Shown here: positions 8,501 through 16,381 of the stretch, piece by piece | Layout: each line of letters opens with the position of its first letter | Position numbering within the stretch: the stretch's first letter is position 1 | NCBI GenBank assembly: GCA_036554605.1 | Contig: DATBMY010000526.1 | Location: forward strand, 1-29,560 | Direction of reading: 5' to 3' | DNA length: 29,560 bases | Source: DATBMY01 sp036554605 | GTDB taxonomy: Bacteria; Acidobacteriota; Blastocatellia; UBA7656 | Program-made: the position numbers and the translations under genes | The notes under the pieces: model-generated | Seen by the model: the letters and a program-made list of their open reading frames with translations, nothing else | The model's database searches: none | Told to the model about the DNA's origin: nothing

Positions 8501-10660
8501 ATGAAGAGGGCGTTTCTTCTCGTAGTCGTTCTTTCGCTGATTGCGCCGTTCGCCGCGGAATCGGCCGACAAGACCACAAAGGGCAGCAAGAATGAAGCGA
8601 CGATCTACCGCGATGATTTCGGCATCCCGCACGTCTTCGCGCCGACGCTCGAACTTGCGGCTTACGCGGTCGGGTACGCGCAGGCCGAGGACAGGCTTGA
8701 AGAGTTGCTGAAGAATTATCGAAAGGCCAACGGCACGATGTCGGAAGTCTTCGGCCCCGAATTTTACAGGCACGATCTCATACAGCGCACGTGGAGGCAC
8801 GAAGAGATCAGCCGCGAGAAATATAGCCGGGTGAGCGCGAAGATGCGCGCCTGCATAGAGGCGTTTCAAGAGGGCATCAAGCAGTACATGCGCGAGCACC
8901 CCGAGCGCGTGCCAAAATGGGCGCAGGAGATACATCCGTGGGATGTAGTCTCGCTCGGGCGCTACATAATCTGGGGCTGGCCGCTTGGCGAAGCTGCCGG
9001 CGACCTGCGGCGTGGCGGGATTCAACCCGACCCGGTAGAGTACCGCGGCTCGAACGAGATGCTTATAGCTCCGAGGCGGACCGCCATGAACGCGCCCATT
9101 GCGGTCATCGACCCGCACCTGAGCTGGTACGGCGAATTCCGTTTCTATCAGGTCAGGATTTATGCGGGCGATTACAACGTCTCGGGCGTTTCCATCCTGG
9201 GCGTTCCATTCCCGAGCCTTGGCCACAGCCAGTATGCGTCGGTCGCGATGACTACGGGCGGGCCGGACACCTCGGACATTTTTGAAGAAGAGATCAATAC
9301 GGATAATCCGAGGCAGTATCGCTCGGACGGCAAATGGCGCGACATCGTGGTGCGAAAGGCGCGCATCGGCGTAAAGGATGGAGACAAGGTTAACTGGAAA
9401 GAGGTCGAGCTTGAATACACACATCACGGCCCCATAGTCGCGAGAAAAGGGGGCAAGGCTTATGCGATGGCGATACCTTACGCGGAAGAGGTCGGCCTAA
9501 CCGATCAGATTCATCAGATGATGACCGCGCGAAATTTAGATGAGATGAAACGGGCGCTCGCTAACCTTCAACTGATGTCGCAGAACATAATGGTCGGGAC
9601 CGTTCAGGGCGATATCTATTATGTGCGCAATGGGCGCGTTCCGGTTCGGCCCAAGGGTGTCGATCCGGGTAAGCCTATCGCGGGCAATACGTCGGCAAAC
9701 GACTGGAAGGGCTTGCATACACTTTCGGACCTCGTGCAGGTGACCAACCCGCCGCATGGTTATATGCACAACTGCAACGTAACGCCTTGCGCGATGATGA
9801 AAGATAGCCCGATGACGCCGGAAAAATACTCGGCGCATCCTTACCTGTACAACGCCGATTGCAAGACGCCCCGGCACCAGCGCGGCGAGATGATGACCGA
9901 ATTGCTAGATAAAGCGACCAGGGTGACGGTGGAGCAGGCTATTGATATTGCATTCAGCCCGGATGTTTATCGCGCCGAAGCGTGGCAGGCTCGTCTCAAA
10001 GCGGCCTGGGACAAAGTATCTGCCGGCACGAACGGCGTGGCGAAACCTTCGGCGGAGGCAATGGAAGTTTACGACTTGATACAGAAATGGAACCGCAGGT
10101 CCGACGCCGATTCGGAGGGCGCGCTCGCGTTTTATGCTTTCAAGCGAAGCCTCGCGCCCGATCTCGCGCGACAATGGGAGGTTTCACCGGAGATAACGGA
10201 TGAGCAGCTCATGACCGGGATAGCGAAAGCGGCGGAATGGCTCAAGACGAATTACGGATCATTGCGTGTGCCGTACGGCCGGTTGTTCCGAGTAGGGCGT
10301 GAAGGCGGAAACAAGAGATGGCCCGTCGGCGGCGGCTCGCTCAACGGGGGACAAAACAATGTCGGAATGGCCACGCCGCGCGCCATATCATTTCGCCCCG
10401 CCGGCAAAGAGATGGTCGGCGTCGGCGGACAGACTTCGACGCAGGTTGTGATACTGACGAATCCGCCGAAATCTTACGCCATCATCCCGCTCGGCATGAG
10501 CGACCATAAGGAAAGCCCGCACTGGGATGATCAGGCCGAAAAACTATTTAGCAAGAGCAAAGCCGCCTCTTCTCACTTTATGGATAAAGCGGAATTGATG
10601 AAGCACGTCACGGCGACAAAGACCCTGAAGCGCGCGGCCGCGGCGCAGGCGGCGAGGTGA
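8501..10660 (+). CDS. Penicillin-acylase family N-terminal-nucleophile amidase
   Basis: This is a 719-residue secreted hydrolase precursor. A signal peptide covers about residues 1-21. The A-chain region carries the typical IYRDDFGIPHVFA opening (35-48) and AYAVGYAQAEDRL. Gly183-Ser184-Asn185 is the expected autocleavage point: Ser184 would become the N-terminal nucleophile of the B chain, followed by ANxxxDPHL-like PIAVIDPHLSW. Downstream GVPFPSLGHSQYASVAMT and DTSDIF match the conserved B-chain core, and the C-terminus has the VGVGGQTSTQ region of the family. Members cleave amides of penicillins, acyl-homoserine lactones or aculeacin-type lipopeptides; the sequence does not tell which. AAAGGAG (8487-8493) precedes the ATG by seven bases. 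A weak TTGCAA/GATACC pair near 8381-8409 may be its promoter. It is transcribed alone and ends at a strong terminator. Confidence 0.9.
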   Translation: MKRAFLLVVVLSLIAPFAAESADKTTKGSKNEATIYRDDFGIPHVFAPTLELAAYAVGYAQAEDRLEELLKNYRKANGTMSEVFGPEFYRHDLIQRTWRHEEISREKYSRVSAKMRACIEAFQEGIKQYMREHPERVPKWAQEIHPWDVVSLGRYIIWGWPLGEAAGDLRRGGIQPDPVEYRGSNEMLIAPRRTAMNAPIAVIDPHLSWYGEFRFYQVRIYAGDYNVSGVSILGVPFPSLGHSQYASVAMTTGGPDTSDIFEEEINTDNPRQYRSDGKWRDIVVRKARIGVKDGDKVNWKEVELEYTHHGPIVARKGGKAYAMAIPYAEEVGLTDQIHQMMTARNLDEMKRALANLQLMSQNIMVGTVQGDIYYVRNGRVPVRPKGVDPGKPIAGNTSANDWKGLHTLSDLVQVTNPPHGYMHNCNVTPCAMMKDSPMTPEKYSAHPYLYNADCKTPRHQRGEMMTELLDKATRVTVEQAIDIAFSPDVYRAEAWQARLKAAWDKVSAGTNGVAKPSAEAMEVYDLIQKWNRRSDADSEGALAFYAFKRSLAPDLARQWEVSPEITDEQLMTGIAKAAEWLKTNYGSLRVPYGRLFRVGREGGNKRWPVGGGSLNGGQNNVGMATPRAISFRPAGKEMVGVGGQTSTQVVILTNPPKSYAIIPLGMSDHKESPHWDDQAEKLFSKSKAASSHFMDKAELMKHVTATKTLKRAAAAQAAR

Positions 10661-10689
10661 TAAGTTCACTCGTAGTAGGTAGGAGATCG

Positions 10690-10731
10690 AGCCTTAGCCT
10701 GCTCCATATAGGCAAAGCAGGCTAAGGCTTT
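10690..10731 (+). terminator. Terminator with 14-bp perfect stem after the acylase gene
   Basis: AGCCTTAGCCTGCT (10690-10703) and AGCAGGCTAAGGCT (10716-10729) are exact reverse complements around a 12-base loop. They start 30 bp after the acylase stop. The T-run after it is short (TTAACT), so termination may be partial or the hairpin may mainly protect the 3' end. Confidence 0.65.
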
Positions 10732-10813
10732 AACTCTGAATAACCCGTTAATAAAGCGCCGGACTTGCCTGCCGCCATCTATAGTTAGAGTAAACTTCCA
10801 TCGATTGAGGGCG

Positions 10814-10822
10814 TGCTATAAT
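10814..10822 (+). promoter_or_regulatory. Extended -10 promoter for the zinc-ribbon membrane protein gene
   Basis: TGCTATAAT gives a perfect -10 (10817-10822) with the TG extension. No good -35 is visible, which an extended -10 tolerates. Transcription would begin near 10829, leaving a leader of about 13 bases before the ATG at 10842, with only a weak Shine-Dalgarno. Confidence 0.6.
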
Positions 10823-10841
10823 CGCTTTCGGATCTGAAGCG

Positions 10842-12158
10842 ATGGCTAAGTTCACAGTCTTAGAACCTATGTCGACCGGAGATGTGATTGACCGCGCGGT
10901 CAGGCTCTACCGCCGCAATTTCACATCTCTGCTTGCCATCGTTGCCGTGCCCACTCTGGTCGGATTGATCGCGTCGCTCATGTTTCGCTATGGAATGCTC
11001 TCGCTCGATCAGGAATATGCGGGATCGGCGGAAGCGAGTGGGGAAGCGGCGTTGATGCTGATACTGGGAGTGATCGGCTATCCCATCTGGGTGCTAACGC
11101 TTGTCGCGACGCTTGCGGGGCTTGCGCGGGTGGTTGGCGACAACCTGATGATGAGCGAGCCGATCACCTTCAAGGCGTGGGCGGGCGCCGTGCGTAACAG
11201 GCTTGGCGATTCGATAAAGCTGGGACTGCTCGTAATCGGGCTTTTGTTCGTGTCGATGTTCGCGGTCTTCATCGCGCTGATGATAATCGGCATATTCGTC
11301 CAGATAGTAGTGTTGATGGTCACCGCGCTAAGGCTGCCCGAGTGGGGATTGATCGCAACGGCCGTCGTGCTTGCGCTCGCGGCGCTGAGCGGGTTATTCG
11401 TCGTCGCCTCGGCAATACTGGCCCGCTTCGTTTTTCTTCCCCAGGTAGTAATGATTGAGGGCGAAACACCCGGCATTGCCACCGGCAGGGCCCGGCGTCT
11501 TGGAGCAGGCAATGGGTTTCGCGTGGGCGCGATCCTGATATTCTCTTACTTTTTTATGCTGTCGCTTTTTGCGGCCCTCACGCTGCCGCTTCTCGTAGCC
11601 CTCTATTTTCTGGGCATACCTACCGAGGAGTTATTTACCAATCCGCTACTGAGTGTGGTTTACACGGCGTTTCAGGATATATCGAGCCTGCTGGCGCTTC
11701 CCATATGGAGCATCTCGTTTACGCTGCTCTATTTTGATAACCGGGTGCGCAAAGAAGCATACGACGTTGAGCTTCTTGCCAGGGACGTAGCACCGGGGCT
11801 TCAATGGCAACCGACCGTGAGGGAATCGGCCTTTGGCTATCAGATGGCCGCCGTCTCCGCGCACGACAGGGCCTATGTGCAGACCAGCCCGCTCGGGCTC
11901 GCGGGACGCATCCACTATCAAGGCGACCTCGGGCGCGCCGAGCGGCCGCACCCTGCCGCGGCGGCTGCTCCGCCGTCGGGCGAGGGTACCGGCAGCCTCG
12001 CCCATACAGGCGAGTCCGCGATGATAAGTGATGGCTCCGGGAGCGAAACGCCCGGCCCGCCCATCGCTACCTGCACGTCTTGTGGGACCAGGACCTGGGA
12101 GCGCACCCGGTTCTGTTCCGAGTGCGGGCACCAGCTTAATGGCCAGTCGAGAGGATAG
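10842..12158 (+). CDS. Multi-pass membrane protein with C-terminal zinc ribbon
   Basis: The 438-residue product begins with a soluble-looking helix (STGDVIDRAVRLYRRNFTSLL) that is common in bacterial proteins resembling the glycerophosphodiesterase membrane domain, here without any catalytic domain. About six hydrophobic segments follow between residues 25 and 300. After a disordered Ala/Pro-rich stretch, the C-terminus holds CTSCG (Cys411, Cys414) and CSECG (Cys425, Cys428), a four-cysteine zinc ribbon that should face the cytoplasm. The function is unknown; a sensing or scaffolding role is inference. The next gene starts five bases after the stop, and the pair forms an operon with an extended -10 promoter just upstream. 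The product could equally be annotated as a hypothetical membrane protein. Confidence 0.8.
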   Translation: MAKFTVLEPMSTGDVIDRAVRLYRRNFTSLLAIVAVPTLVGLIASLMFRYGMLSLDQEYAGSAEASGEAALMLILGVIGYPIWVLTLVATLAGLARVVGDNLMMSEPITFKAWAGAVRNRLGDSIKLGLLVIGLLFVSMFAVFIALMIIGIFVQIVVLMVTALRLPEWGLIATAVVLALAALSGLFVVASAILARFVFLPQVVMIEGETPGIATGRARRLGAGNGFRVGAILIFSYFFMLSLFAALTLPLLVALYFLGIPTEELFTNPLLSVVYTAFQDISSLLALPIWSISFTLLYFDNRVRKEAYDVELLARDVAPGLQWQPTVRESAFGYQMAAVSAHDRAYVQTSPLGLAGRIHYQGDLGRAERPHPAAAAAPPSGEGTGSLAHTGESAMISDGSGSETPGPPIATCTSCGTRTWERTRFCSECGHQLNGQSRG

Positions 12159-12163
12159 TAAGA

Positions 12164-13195
12164 GTGAAGAAGATCGTGGCGGCAATGCTCGTGGTCTTTC
12201 TGGCATCGGCGGAAACGCGCGCGGCCACGACGCTGCTCGATTATGAGAACCGCGTCTTTCGCGCGGCGGAGCAGGTCGAGCGAATCAAGACCGACGCGGA
12301 CTATGCCGAAGAAGGGATGGCCTACATTCGAGAACTATTACCCAATTCAGAAACAGTCTTAATGAATGGCCAGACGATAAAAGTCGATAACAGCTGGCTT
12401 CACACTTTGATTAACCAGTACCAGCTAGAAGTGGATGCTCAGTTGCGGCTCGCAAAGCTGACGCAAGCTGGCGGACGACTTCGCGCCCTCGACGATCACC
12501 TCAGAGAGATGGAGCTTGCGCAACTGACCGAGGCCGAGCAGAACAATCCTCGTATGAAAGTGCAGGAGATCTTGAGCCGGCCCGAATTCAAGCCGAAGAA
12601 GCAGAACAAGGTAGTAGCCTTTATCAAGGGGATATGGGACAGCATTTCAAGTTTCTTTAGCGAGATGTTGCGAGCCATAAGGCGACTGCTCGGCCAGCTA
12701 TTCGGCTCGACCGCGGAGGGAAGCTGGCTTTCGATGGCCCTTGTGATACTCGTGCTCGGTCTGCTTGCCTTCCTTGTCGCGCGGGCTATCAGAAAGGCGA
12801 GGCCTCGTCGCCGTCGCCCGAAGAAAAGGACGATTCTGGGCGAAGAGATTGATGCCGGGACAACGGCCGAATCTCTCGCCGAGCGAGCCTATGCGGCTGC
12901 CATGGAAGGTGATTTTAGAAACGCCATCAGAAGACTCTACATCGCGCTCCTCTACGAATTGTCGGAGCGTAGATTGATCGAGCTCGAAGATAGCGCGACG
13001 AATCGAGAATATCTTGCTCGCCTCTCGGGCAAGGGGGCGCTTGAGAAGGCGATGGCATACATGACCGACCGCTTCGATTATTTCTGGTACGGGATGATCC
13101 CGACGTCCGGGGAAGATTTTTCAGCCTATCTTGCGCGTTACAAAGAGGCCGTACAGAGCGCGCAAGCTTTCAGCCAGAGCCCGTCGCGGCCCTAG
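12164..13195 (+). CDS. DUF4129 domain membrane protein
   Basis: The GTG start at 12164 has GAGAGGA at 12149-12155, inside the end of the preceding gene. Residues 1-20 form a signal peptide. An extracytoplasmic helical region follows to about 185, then one membrane segment (about 189-208) and a very basic stop-transfer stretch (KARPRRRRPKKR). The cytoplasmic C-terminal part (about 235-330) matches DUF4129: FRNAIRRLYIALLYELSERR followed by ATNREYLARL. DUF4129 proteins often lie beside MoxR ATPases, DUF58 proteins and transglutaminase-like proteins. None of these is present here; the partner is only the upstream zinc-ribbon membrane protein. The biochemical role of the family is not known. Confidence 0.82.
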   Translation: MKKIVAAMLVVFLASAETRAATTLLDYENRVFRAAEQVERIKTDADYAEEGMAYIRELLPNSETVLMNGQTIKVDNSWLHTLINQYQLEVDAQLRLAKLTQAGGRLRALDDHLREMELAQLTEAEQNNPRMKVQEILSRPEFKPKKQNKVVAFIKGIWDSISSFFSEMLRAIRRLLGQLFGSTAEGSWLSMALVILVLGLLAFLVARAIRKARPRRRRPKKRTILGEEIDAGTTAESLAERAYAAAMEGDFRNAIRRLYIALLYELSERRLIELEDSATNREYLARLSGKGALEKAMAYMTDRFDYFWYGMIPTSGEDFSAYLARYKEAVQSAQAFSQSPSRP

Positions 13196-13229
13196 ATTTA
13201 ATCTGGAATAGCGTTCCGGTAAGGCAGGC

Positions 13230-13259
13230 TTGACACCTGCAAATAACAGATGCTAAATT
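13230..13259 (+). promoter_or_regulatory. Sigma70-type promoter of ssrA
   Basis: A consensus -35 TTGACA (13230-13235) is followed after 18 bp by TAAATT (13254-13259), preceded by TG at 13251-13252 as an extended -10. The predicted start near 13266 lies a few bases before the mature tmRNA 5' end, as expected for a processed RNA. Confidence 0.65.
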
Positions 13260-13273
13260 ATTTACTGTTTTAG

Positions 13274-13626
13274 GGGGGTGCCAGGTTTCGACGGGGGTAC
13301 TCCGAGGTGTCAGATGCGTACCGCGGCCCATGCACCGCGATAAAAGCGTGGAAAACAGAATCGCGAATAGCGAACTTGCACTGGCTGCTTAATGCGGCCA
13401 CGCTTCCCCTGAGATCGCCTGCGTTTCGGGTGTGAAGCGTCATTAAGCAGGCTGCCGCGAAGGACCCCGGATCAGAGGTCCGCCGCGAAAGCTTAATCTG
13501 AACTAGCTCGCCGTGATGCTTAGTTGCTTCCACGGTCGCGGCGGGCGAAACAAAGAGGAAGCAACTACGTACGTAGAGTCTGGCGCTGACGGCCTTCGGA
13601 CGAGAGTTCGATTCTCTCCACCTCCA
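13274..13626 (+). ncRNA. ssrA: tmRNA (transfer-messenger RNA)
   Basis: This RNA rescues stalled ribosomes with SmpB and tags the broken protein for proteolysis. The 5' end GGGGGTGCCAGGTTTCGACGG is the conserved tmRNA opening. Its first seven bases (13274-13280) pair with CACCTCC at 13619-13625 to form the acceptor stem, with A13626 as discriminator. The T arm is GAGAG-TTCGATT-CTCTC, just before it. The encoded tag starts at GCG (13363-13365) after GAATC and reads ANSELALAA, ending at TAA (13390-13392). It is nine residues with the usual LAA degron. CCA is not encoded (TTG follows A13626) and must be added after transcription. The length of about 353 nt and the single-piece layout are standard. 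Exact ends could differ by a base, since six Gs start at 13273. Confidence 0.95.
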
Positions 13627-13658
13627 TTGACTACGGTGAAAGACTTTTGTGATAGGTT

Positions 13659-13709
13659 GGGGGCGTACAGTTCTTCTGGCTGTGAGGGACTGTTCGCCCT
13701 TATGTTTTT
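13659..13709 (+). terminator. Rho-independent terminator of ssrA
   Basis: GGGCG-T-ACAGT (13661-13671) pairs with ACTGT-T-CGCCC (13689-13699), leaving one T/T mismatch. TTATGTTTTT follows to 13709. It sits 35 bp after the tmRNA 3' end and just before the next CDS. Confidence 0.78.
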
Positions 13710-13728
13710 GAGGTAGAAAGACGAATAG

Positions 13729-14130
13729 ATGAACGAACGGCGACGGGCCGACCTGGCAGCCATGAGGCTTGCCGAGTTATCACGCGAAATAGAAGAGATC
13801 GAATCCGGGCGCAACGAGCTGCTGAAGCGCGTGGATCGTATACGCGCGCGATTGCTTGAGGCCGGCAATCGTACCACGGGCATTCGCGCGTCGGTCGACA
13901 TGCTTTGCGAGCACATAACGGATGTGGCGACCGAGATGGTCGAGCTGCGAGCGCTTGAGGAGGAGATTAAAGAGCTGGGTCGAGACTTCGCCGATTGCCA
14001 GTACGAGGCCGCCGGGGCGGCGTTCGAGGCTGAAAGCTTGCAACAAACGCTCGATGAGGCCGAAGAGGATCTGGAGCGTCTCTCAACAATTCTCGCCGAG
14101 GGCAAGGCCCGTCAGCCGCGCGGGCACTGA
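13729..14130 (+). CDS. Small coiled-coil protein of unknown function
   Basis: This 133-residue cytoplasmic protein is almost wholly charged and helical. Heptad-like runs cover about residues 8-50 and 65-125 (ELSREIEEIESGRNELLKRV and LQQTLDEAEEDLERL). It has no signal peptide, membrane segment or known domain. Two cysteines lie in the central part. An in-frame TAG at 13726-13728 directly before the ATG fixes the start as the first possible one. The ribosome site is weak (GAGG at 13710-13713, rather far away). It lies between ssrA and murI, with no evident link to either. Spurious high-GC ORFs can look helical, but its length and its position in an otherwise empty gap between genes support a real gene. 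Confidence 0.65.
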   Translation: MNERRRADLAAMRLAELSREIEEIESGRNELLKRVDRIRARLLEAGNRTTGIRASVDMLCEHITDVATEMVELRALEEEIKELGRDFADCQYEAAGAAFEAESLQQTLDEAEEDLERLSTILAEGKARQPRGH

Positions 14131-14142
14131 CACAATTGCGGA

Positions 14143-14171
14143 TTGAAACCCATTCGATTACTTGCTAAGTT
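14143..14171 (+). promoter_or_regulatory. Candidate promoter for murI-rph
   Basis: TTGAAA (14143-14148) and TAAGTT (14166-14171) are separated by 17 bp. The -35 matches five of six consensus bases, the -10 three of six. Transcription would start near 14178, about 20 bases before the ATG at 14199. Confidence 0.4.
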
Positions 14172-14198
14172 TGCTGCTTGAGCAGCCTGCGTAAAGAT

Positions 14199-15047
14199 AT
14201 GCCTGACACCGCAAACCGCGATTGGCAATCGGCTATCGAGGACCGGAACGCGCCCATCGGCGTGTTCGATTCCGGGGTGGGAGGTCTCTCTGTCTTTCGC
14301 GCCCTTGAGCGGCGGCTCCCCGCGGAAAGCCTCATATATCTCGGCGACACGGCGCGCATACCATACGGGACCCGCTCGGTCGAAACCGTCCAGCGTTACG
14401 CGCTCGAAGACGCCGCATTCATCCTGTCGAAAAGAGTCAAGGCAATAGTCATCGCCTGTAACACCGCGTCGGCGCTCGCAGCCTCCAGGCTTTCTGAAAG
14501 CTGCGCCGTACCGGTCCTGGGAGTTATAAGACCGGGCGCGCGCCGCGCCGTCGAACGGACCCGGAGCGGATACATCGGCGTGATAGCAACGGAAGCGACC
14601 GTTGCGAGCCGCGCCTACGAGCGTGAGATGATAGCGATTCGCGATCACCTTGAGATCATATCGCGGCCTTGCCCGCTCTTTGTCCCGCTCGCCGAAGAGG
14701 GCTGGATCGATCATCCGGTAACAAGGCAGGTGGCCGAAGAGTACCTGAAGGATTTGCGCGAGAGCCGCGTCGACACGCTGGTGCTGGGCTGCACACATTA
14801 CCCCATATTGCGTCCGATGATCGAAGCGGTCATGGGCGATGAGGTGAATTTTATTGATTCGGGCGAAGCGGTCGCCGATGAGCTTGCCTGTCTGCTCGAA
14901 GAGAATAATATGGTGCGAACGGGCCTGGAGCCGCGCACCGAGGAGTTTTACGTGACCGATTCGGCAGCCAGGTTTCGTCGAGTGGCCGAGCTTTTCCTTG
15001 GCCGCGCGCTTGAGTCGATCAATACCGTTGAACTAGGGACAATATAA
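14199..15047 (+). CDS. murI: Glutamate racemase
   Basis: The enzyme converts L-glutamate to D-glutamate for peptidoglycan in the cytoplasm. Both catalytic cysteines are present: ACNTASA (Cys87 from the chosen start) and LGCTHYP (Cys198). The N-terminal GVFDSGVGGLSV and the YLGDTARIPYG loop are also family signatures. About 280 residues is the normal length. I chose ATG 14199. An in-frame TTG at 14178 would add seven residues, but it lies in the loop of a small hairpin (GCTGC-TTGA-GCAGC, 14173-14186) and at the predicted transcription start. Neither start has a clear Shine-Dalgarno. The stop TAA shares one base with the rph ATG (TAATG), so the two genes are coupled. Confidence 0.93.
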   Translation: MPDTANRDWQSAIEDRNAPIGVFDSGVGGLSVFRALERRLPAESLIYLGDTARIPYGTRSVETVQRYALEDAAFILSKRVKAIVIACNTASALAASRLSESCAVPVLGVIRPGARRAVERTRSGYIGVIATEATVASRAYEREMIAIRDHLEIISRPCPLFVPLAEEGWIDHPVTRQVAEEYLKDLRESRVDTLVLGCTHYPILRPMIEAVMGDEVNFIDSGEAVADELACLLEENNMVRTGLEPRTEEFYVTDSAARFRRVAELFLGRALESINTVELGTI

Positions 15048-15781
15048 TGGCTTATAAAAGGACAGGGGGCAGGGCCTTCGATCAATTGAGACAGGTGAGG
15101 ATCACTCCGGGATACACGAAGTATGCCGAGGGCTCCGTGCTGGTTGAGATGGGAGACACGCGCGTAATCTGCACGGCATCGGTCGATGAGCGCGTGCCGC
15201 CATTTAAGAGAAACAGCGGAGAAGGTTGGGTGACGGCCGAATACTCGATGCTGCCGCGCGCGACCGAGTCCCGCACGGCGCGCGAGGCGGGGCGTAATCA
15301 GATTTCGGGCCGGACCGCGGAGATACAGCGGTTGATAGGCCGCTCGCTGCGCGGCGTGATTCAATTCAACCGCCTTGGCGAACGGACAATATACCTCGAC
15401 TGCGACGTCATACAGGCTGACGGCGGCACGCGAACCGCGTCAATCACCGGGTCGTTTATCGCGCTGGTGCTGGCGCTGCGAAAGCTGTACGACCGGGGGA
15501 AGATCGCCGGACCTATTCCGGTAAAAGATTATATAGCGGCCGTTTCGGTCGGCATAATCGATGGGGAACCGCTCCTCGATCTGGACTACTCGGAAGACTC
15601 GCGCGCCGAAGTCGATATGAATATCGTGCGCACCGGGGCGGGGCAGTTCATCGAGATACAGGGGACTGCCGAATCGAAGCCCTTCACCGAAGAGCAGATG
15701 TCGGAGATGATCAAGCTCGCAAACCAGGGGATAGAGCAACTGGTCGGAGTGCAGCGCGCGTTGCTCGGCGCGCTCAGATGA
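15047..15781 (+). CDS. rph: Ribonuclease PH
   Basis: This phosphorolytic 3'-5' exoribonuclease trims tRNA precursors in the cytoplasm and forms a ring hexamer. The 244-residue length is standard. The sequence shows the family opening RAFDQLRQVRITPGYTKYAEGSVL, the phosphate-binding Arg-rich region ESRTAREAGRNQISGR, and the metal and catalytic aspartates in DLDYSEDSRAEVDMN. No truncation or C-terminal frameshift like that in E. coli K-12 is seen. It follows murI with a TAATG overlap. In many bacteria an XTP/dITP pyrophosphatase (rdgB) follows rph; it is absent here. Confidence 0.96.
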   Translation: MAYKRTGGRAFDQLRQVRITPGYTKYAEGSVLVEMGDTRVICTASVDERVPPFKRNSGEGWVTAEYSMLPRATESRTAREAGRNQISGRTAEIQRLIGRSLRGVIQFNRLGERTIYLDCDVIQADGGTRTASITGSFIALVLALRKLYDRGKIAGPIPVKDYIAAVSVGIIDGEPLLDLDYSEDSRAEVDMNIVRTGAGQFIEIQGTAESKPFTEEQMSEMIKLANQGIEQLVGVQRALLGALR

Positions 15782-15797
15782 ACGACGATAATGTATG

Positions 15798-15806
15798 TGC
15801 TAGAAT
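15798..15806 (+). promoter_or_regulatory. Extended -10 promoter before the small secreted protein gene
   Basis: TGCTAGAAT combines a five-of-six -10 (15801-15806) with a TG extension. A weak -35-like ATGAAC overlaps the rph stop. The leader would be about 44 bases. Confidence 0.45.
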
Positions 15807-15856
15807 AGACGCGAAAGATTATCCAGCCTGGAAGTTTAGAAGCAGATGGAGGCAGT

Positions 15857-16375
15857 ATGAAGTACAAGGGTCTGATGTTATTGACCACTATGCTGTTGCT
15901 GGGGAGCTTCTCGGCGGTAGGCGGCCAGTCGGAAAAAGAGCACATTGACGAGATGGGAGGATTCAAGCTCAGCCTATTGAGCGACTGGCGGGCTGTCAGC
16001 TACAGCGACGCCGTGGGGCGACAAAAGACGGAGTTCGTTTATAGAGATCGCTCCGAAGGATTATTGAAAGTCTCAAAGCAGAGCTTGAACGGCTCGCTCG
16101 CCGATATGGTCAAACGCGAAGAAGATACGCTCAGGCTCTATCGCGCGGGCTTTGAGCGTGCTTCGAGCGAGTCGTTTGGCGGGGGTGAGCTGGACGGGTA
16201 TCGCCTCTCCTTTTATACGGCCGATGGCGGGCGCCAATCGGCCAGCACGTTCTACTTCCTCCGGGATAAAGATACGGTGTGGGTATTGCGCTTCACCGGC
16301 AAGCGCGGCACTATTGACGCTATTCGCAACGTGACCGACAGGCTCGCCCGTAGCTTTCAGCCGGTACAGAAGTAG
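15857..16375 (+). CDS. Small exported protein, unknown function
   Basis: The 172-residue product has a clear signal peptide (about 1-23, KGLMLLTTMLLLGSFSAVGG). The mature part starts EHIDEMGGFKLSLLSDWRAV, then alternates beta-like strands (TEFVYRDRSEGLLKVSKQSL, DGYRLSFYTADGG, STFYFLRDKDTVWVLRFTGK). This layout is reminiscent of the PsbP/DcrB-like fold of small exported proteins, but that is a resemblance only. No cysteine is present in the mature part, so it is not a lipoprotein. GGAGG (15848-15852) lies four bases before the ATG. It is probably transcribed alone from an extended -10 promoter. Confidence 0.8.
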   Translation: MKYKGLMLLTTMLLLGSFSAVGGQSEKEHIDEMGGFKLSLLSDWRAVSYSDAVGRQKTEFVYRDRSEGLLKVSKQSLNGSLADMVKREEDTLRLYRAGFERASSESFGGGELDGYRLSFYTADGGRQSASTFYFLRDKDTVWVLRFTGKRGTIDAIRNVTDRLARSFQPVQK

Positions 16376-16381
16376 GGATCA

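Noticed and set aside
8438..9427. 329-residue open frame antisense to the penicillin-acylase gene
   Set aside because: It lies wholly opposite a well-supported gene, its composition (Arg, Ala, Val rich) is that of a high-GC shadow frame, and it has no family motif.
11646..12206. 186-residue minus-strand frame opposite the zinc-ribbon and DUF4129 genes
   Set aside because: It spans the junction of two well-supported genes and is a GC-driven shadow.
13270..13716. Short protein frames on both strands over the tmRNA
   Set aside because: The region is explained by tmRNA structure and its terminator; the frames cross the acceptor and T arms.
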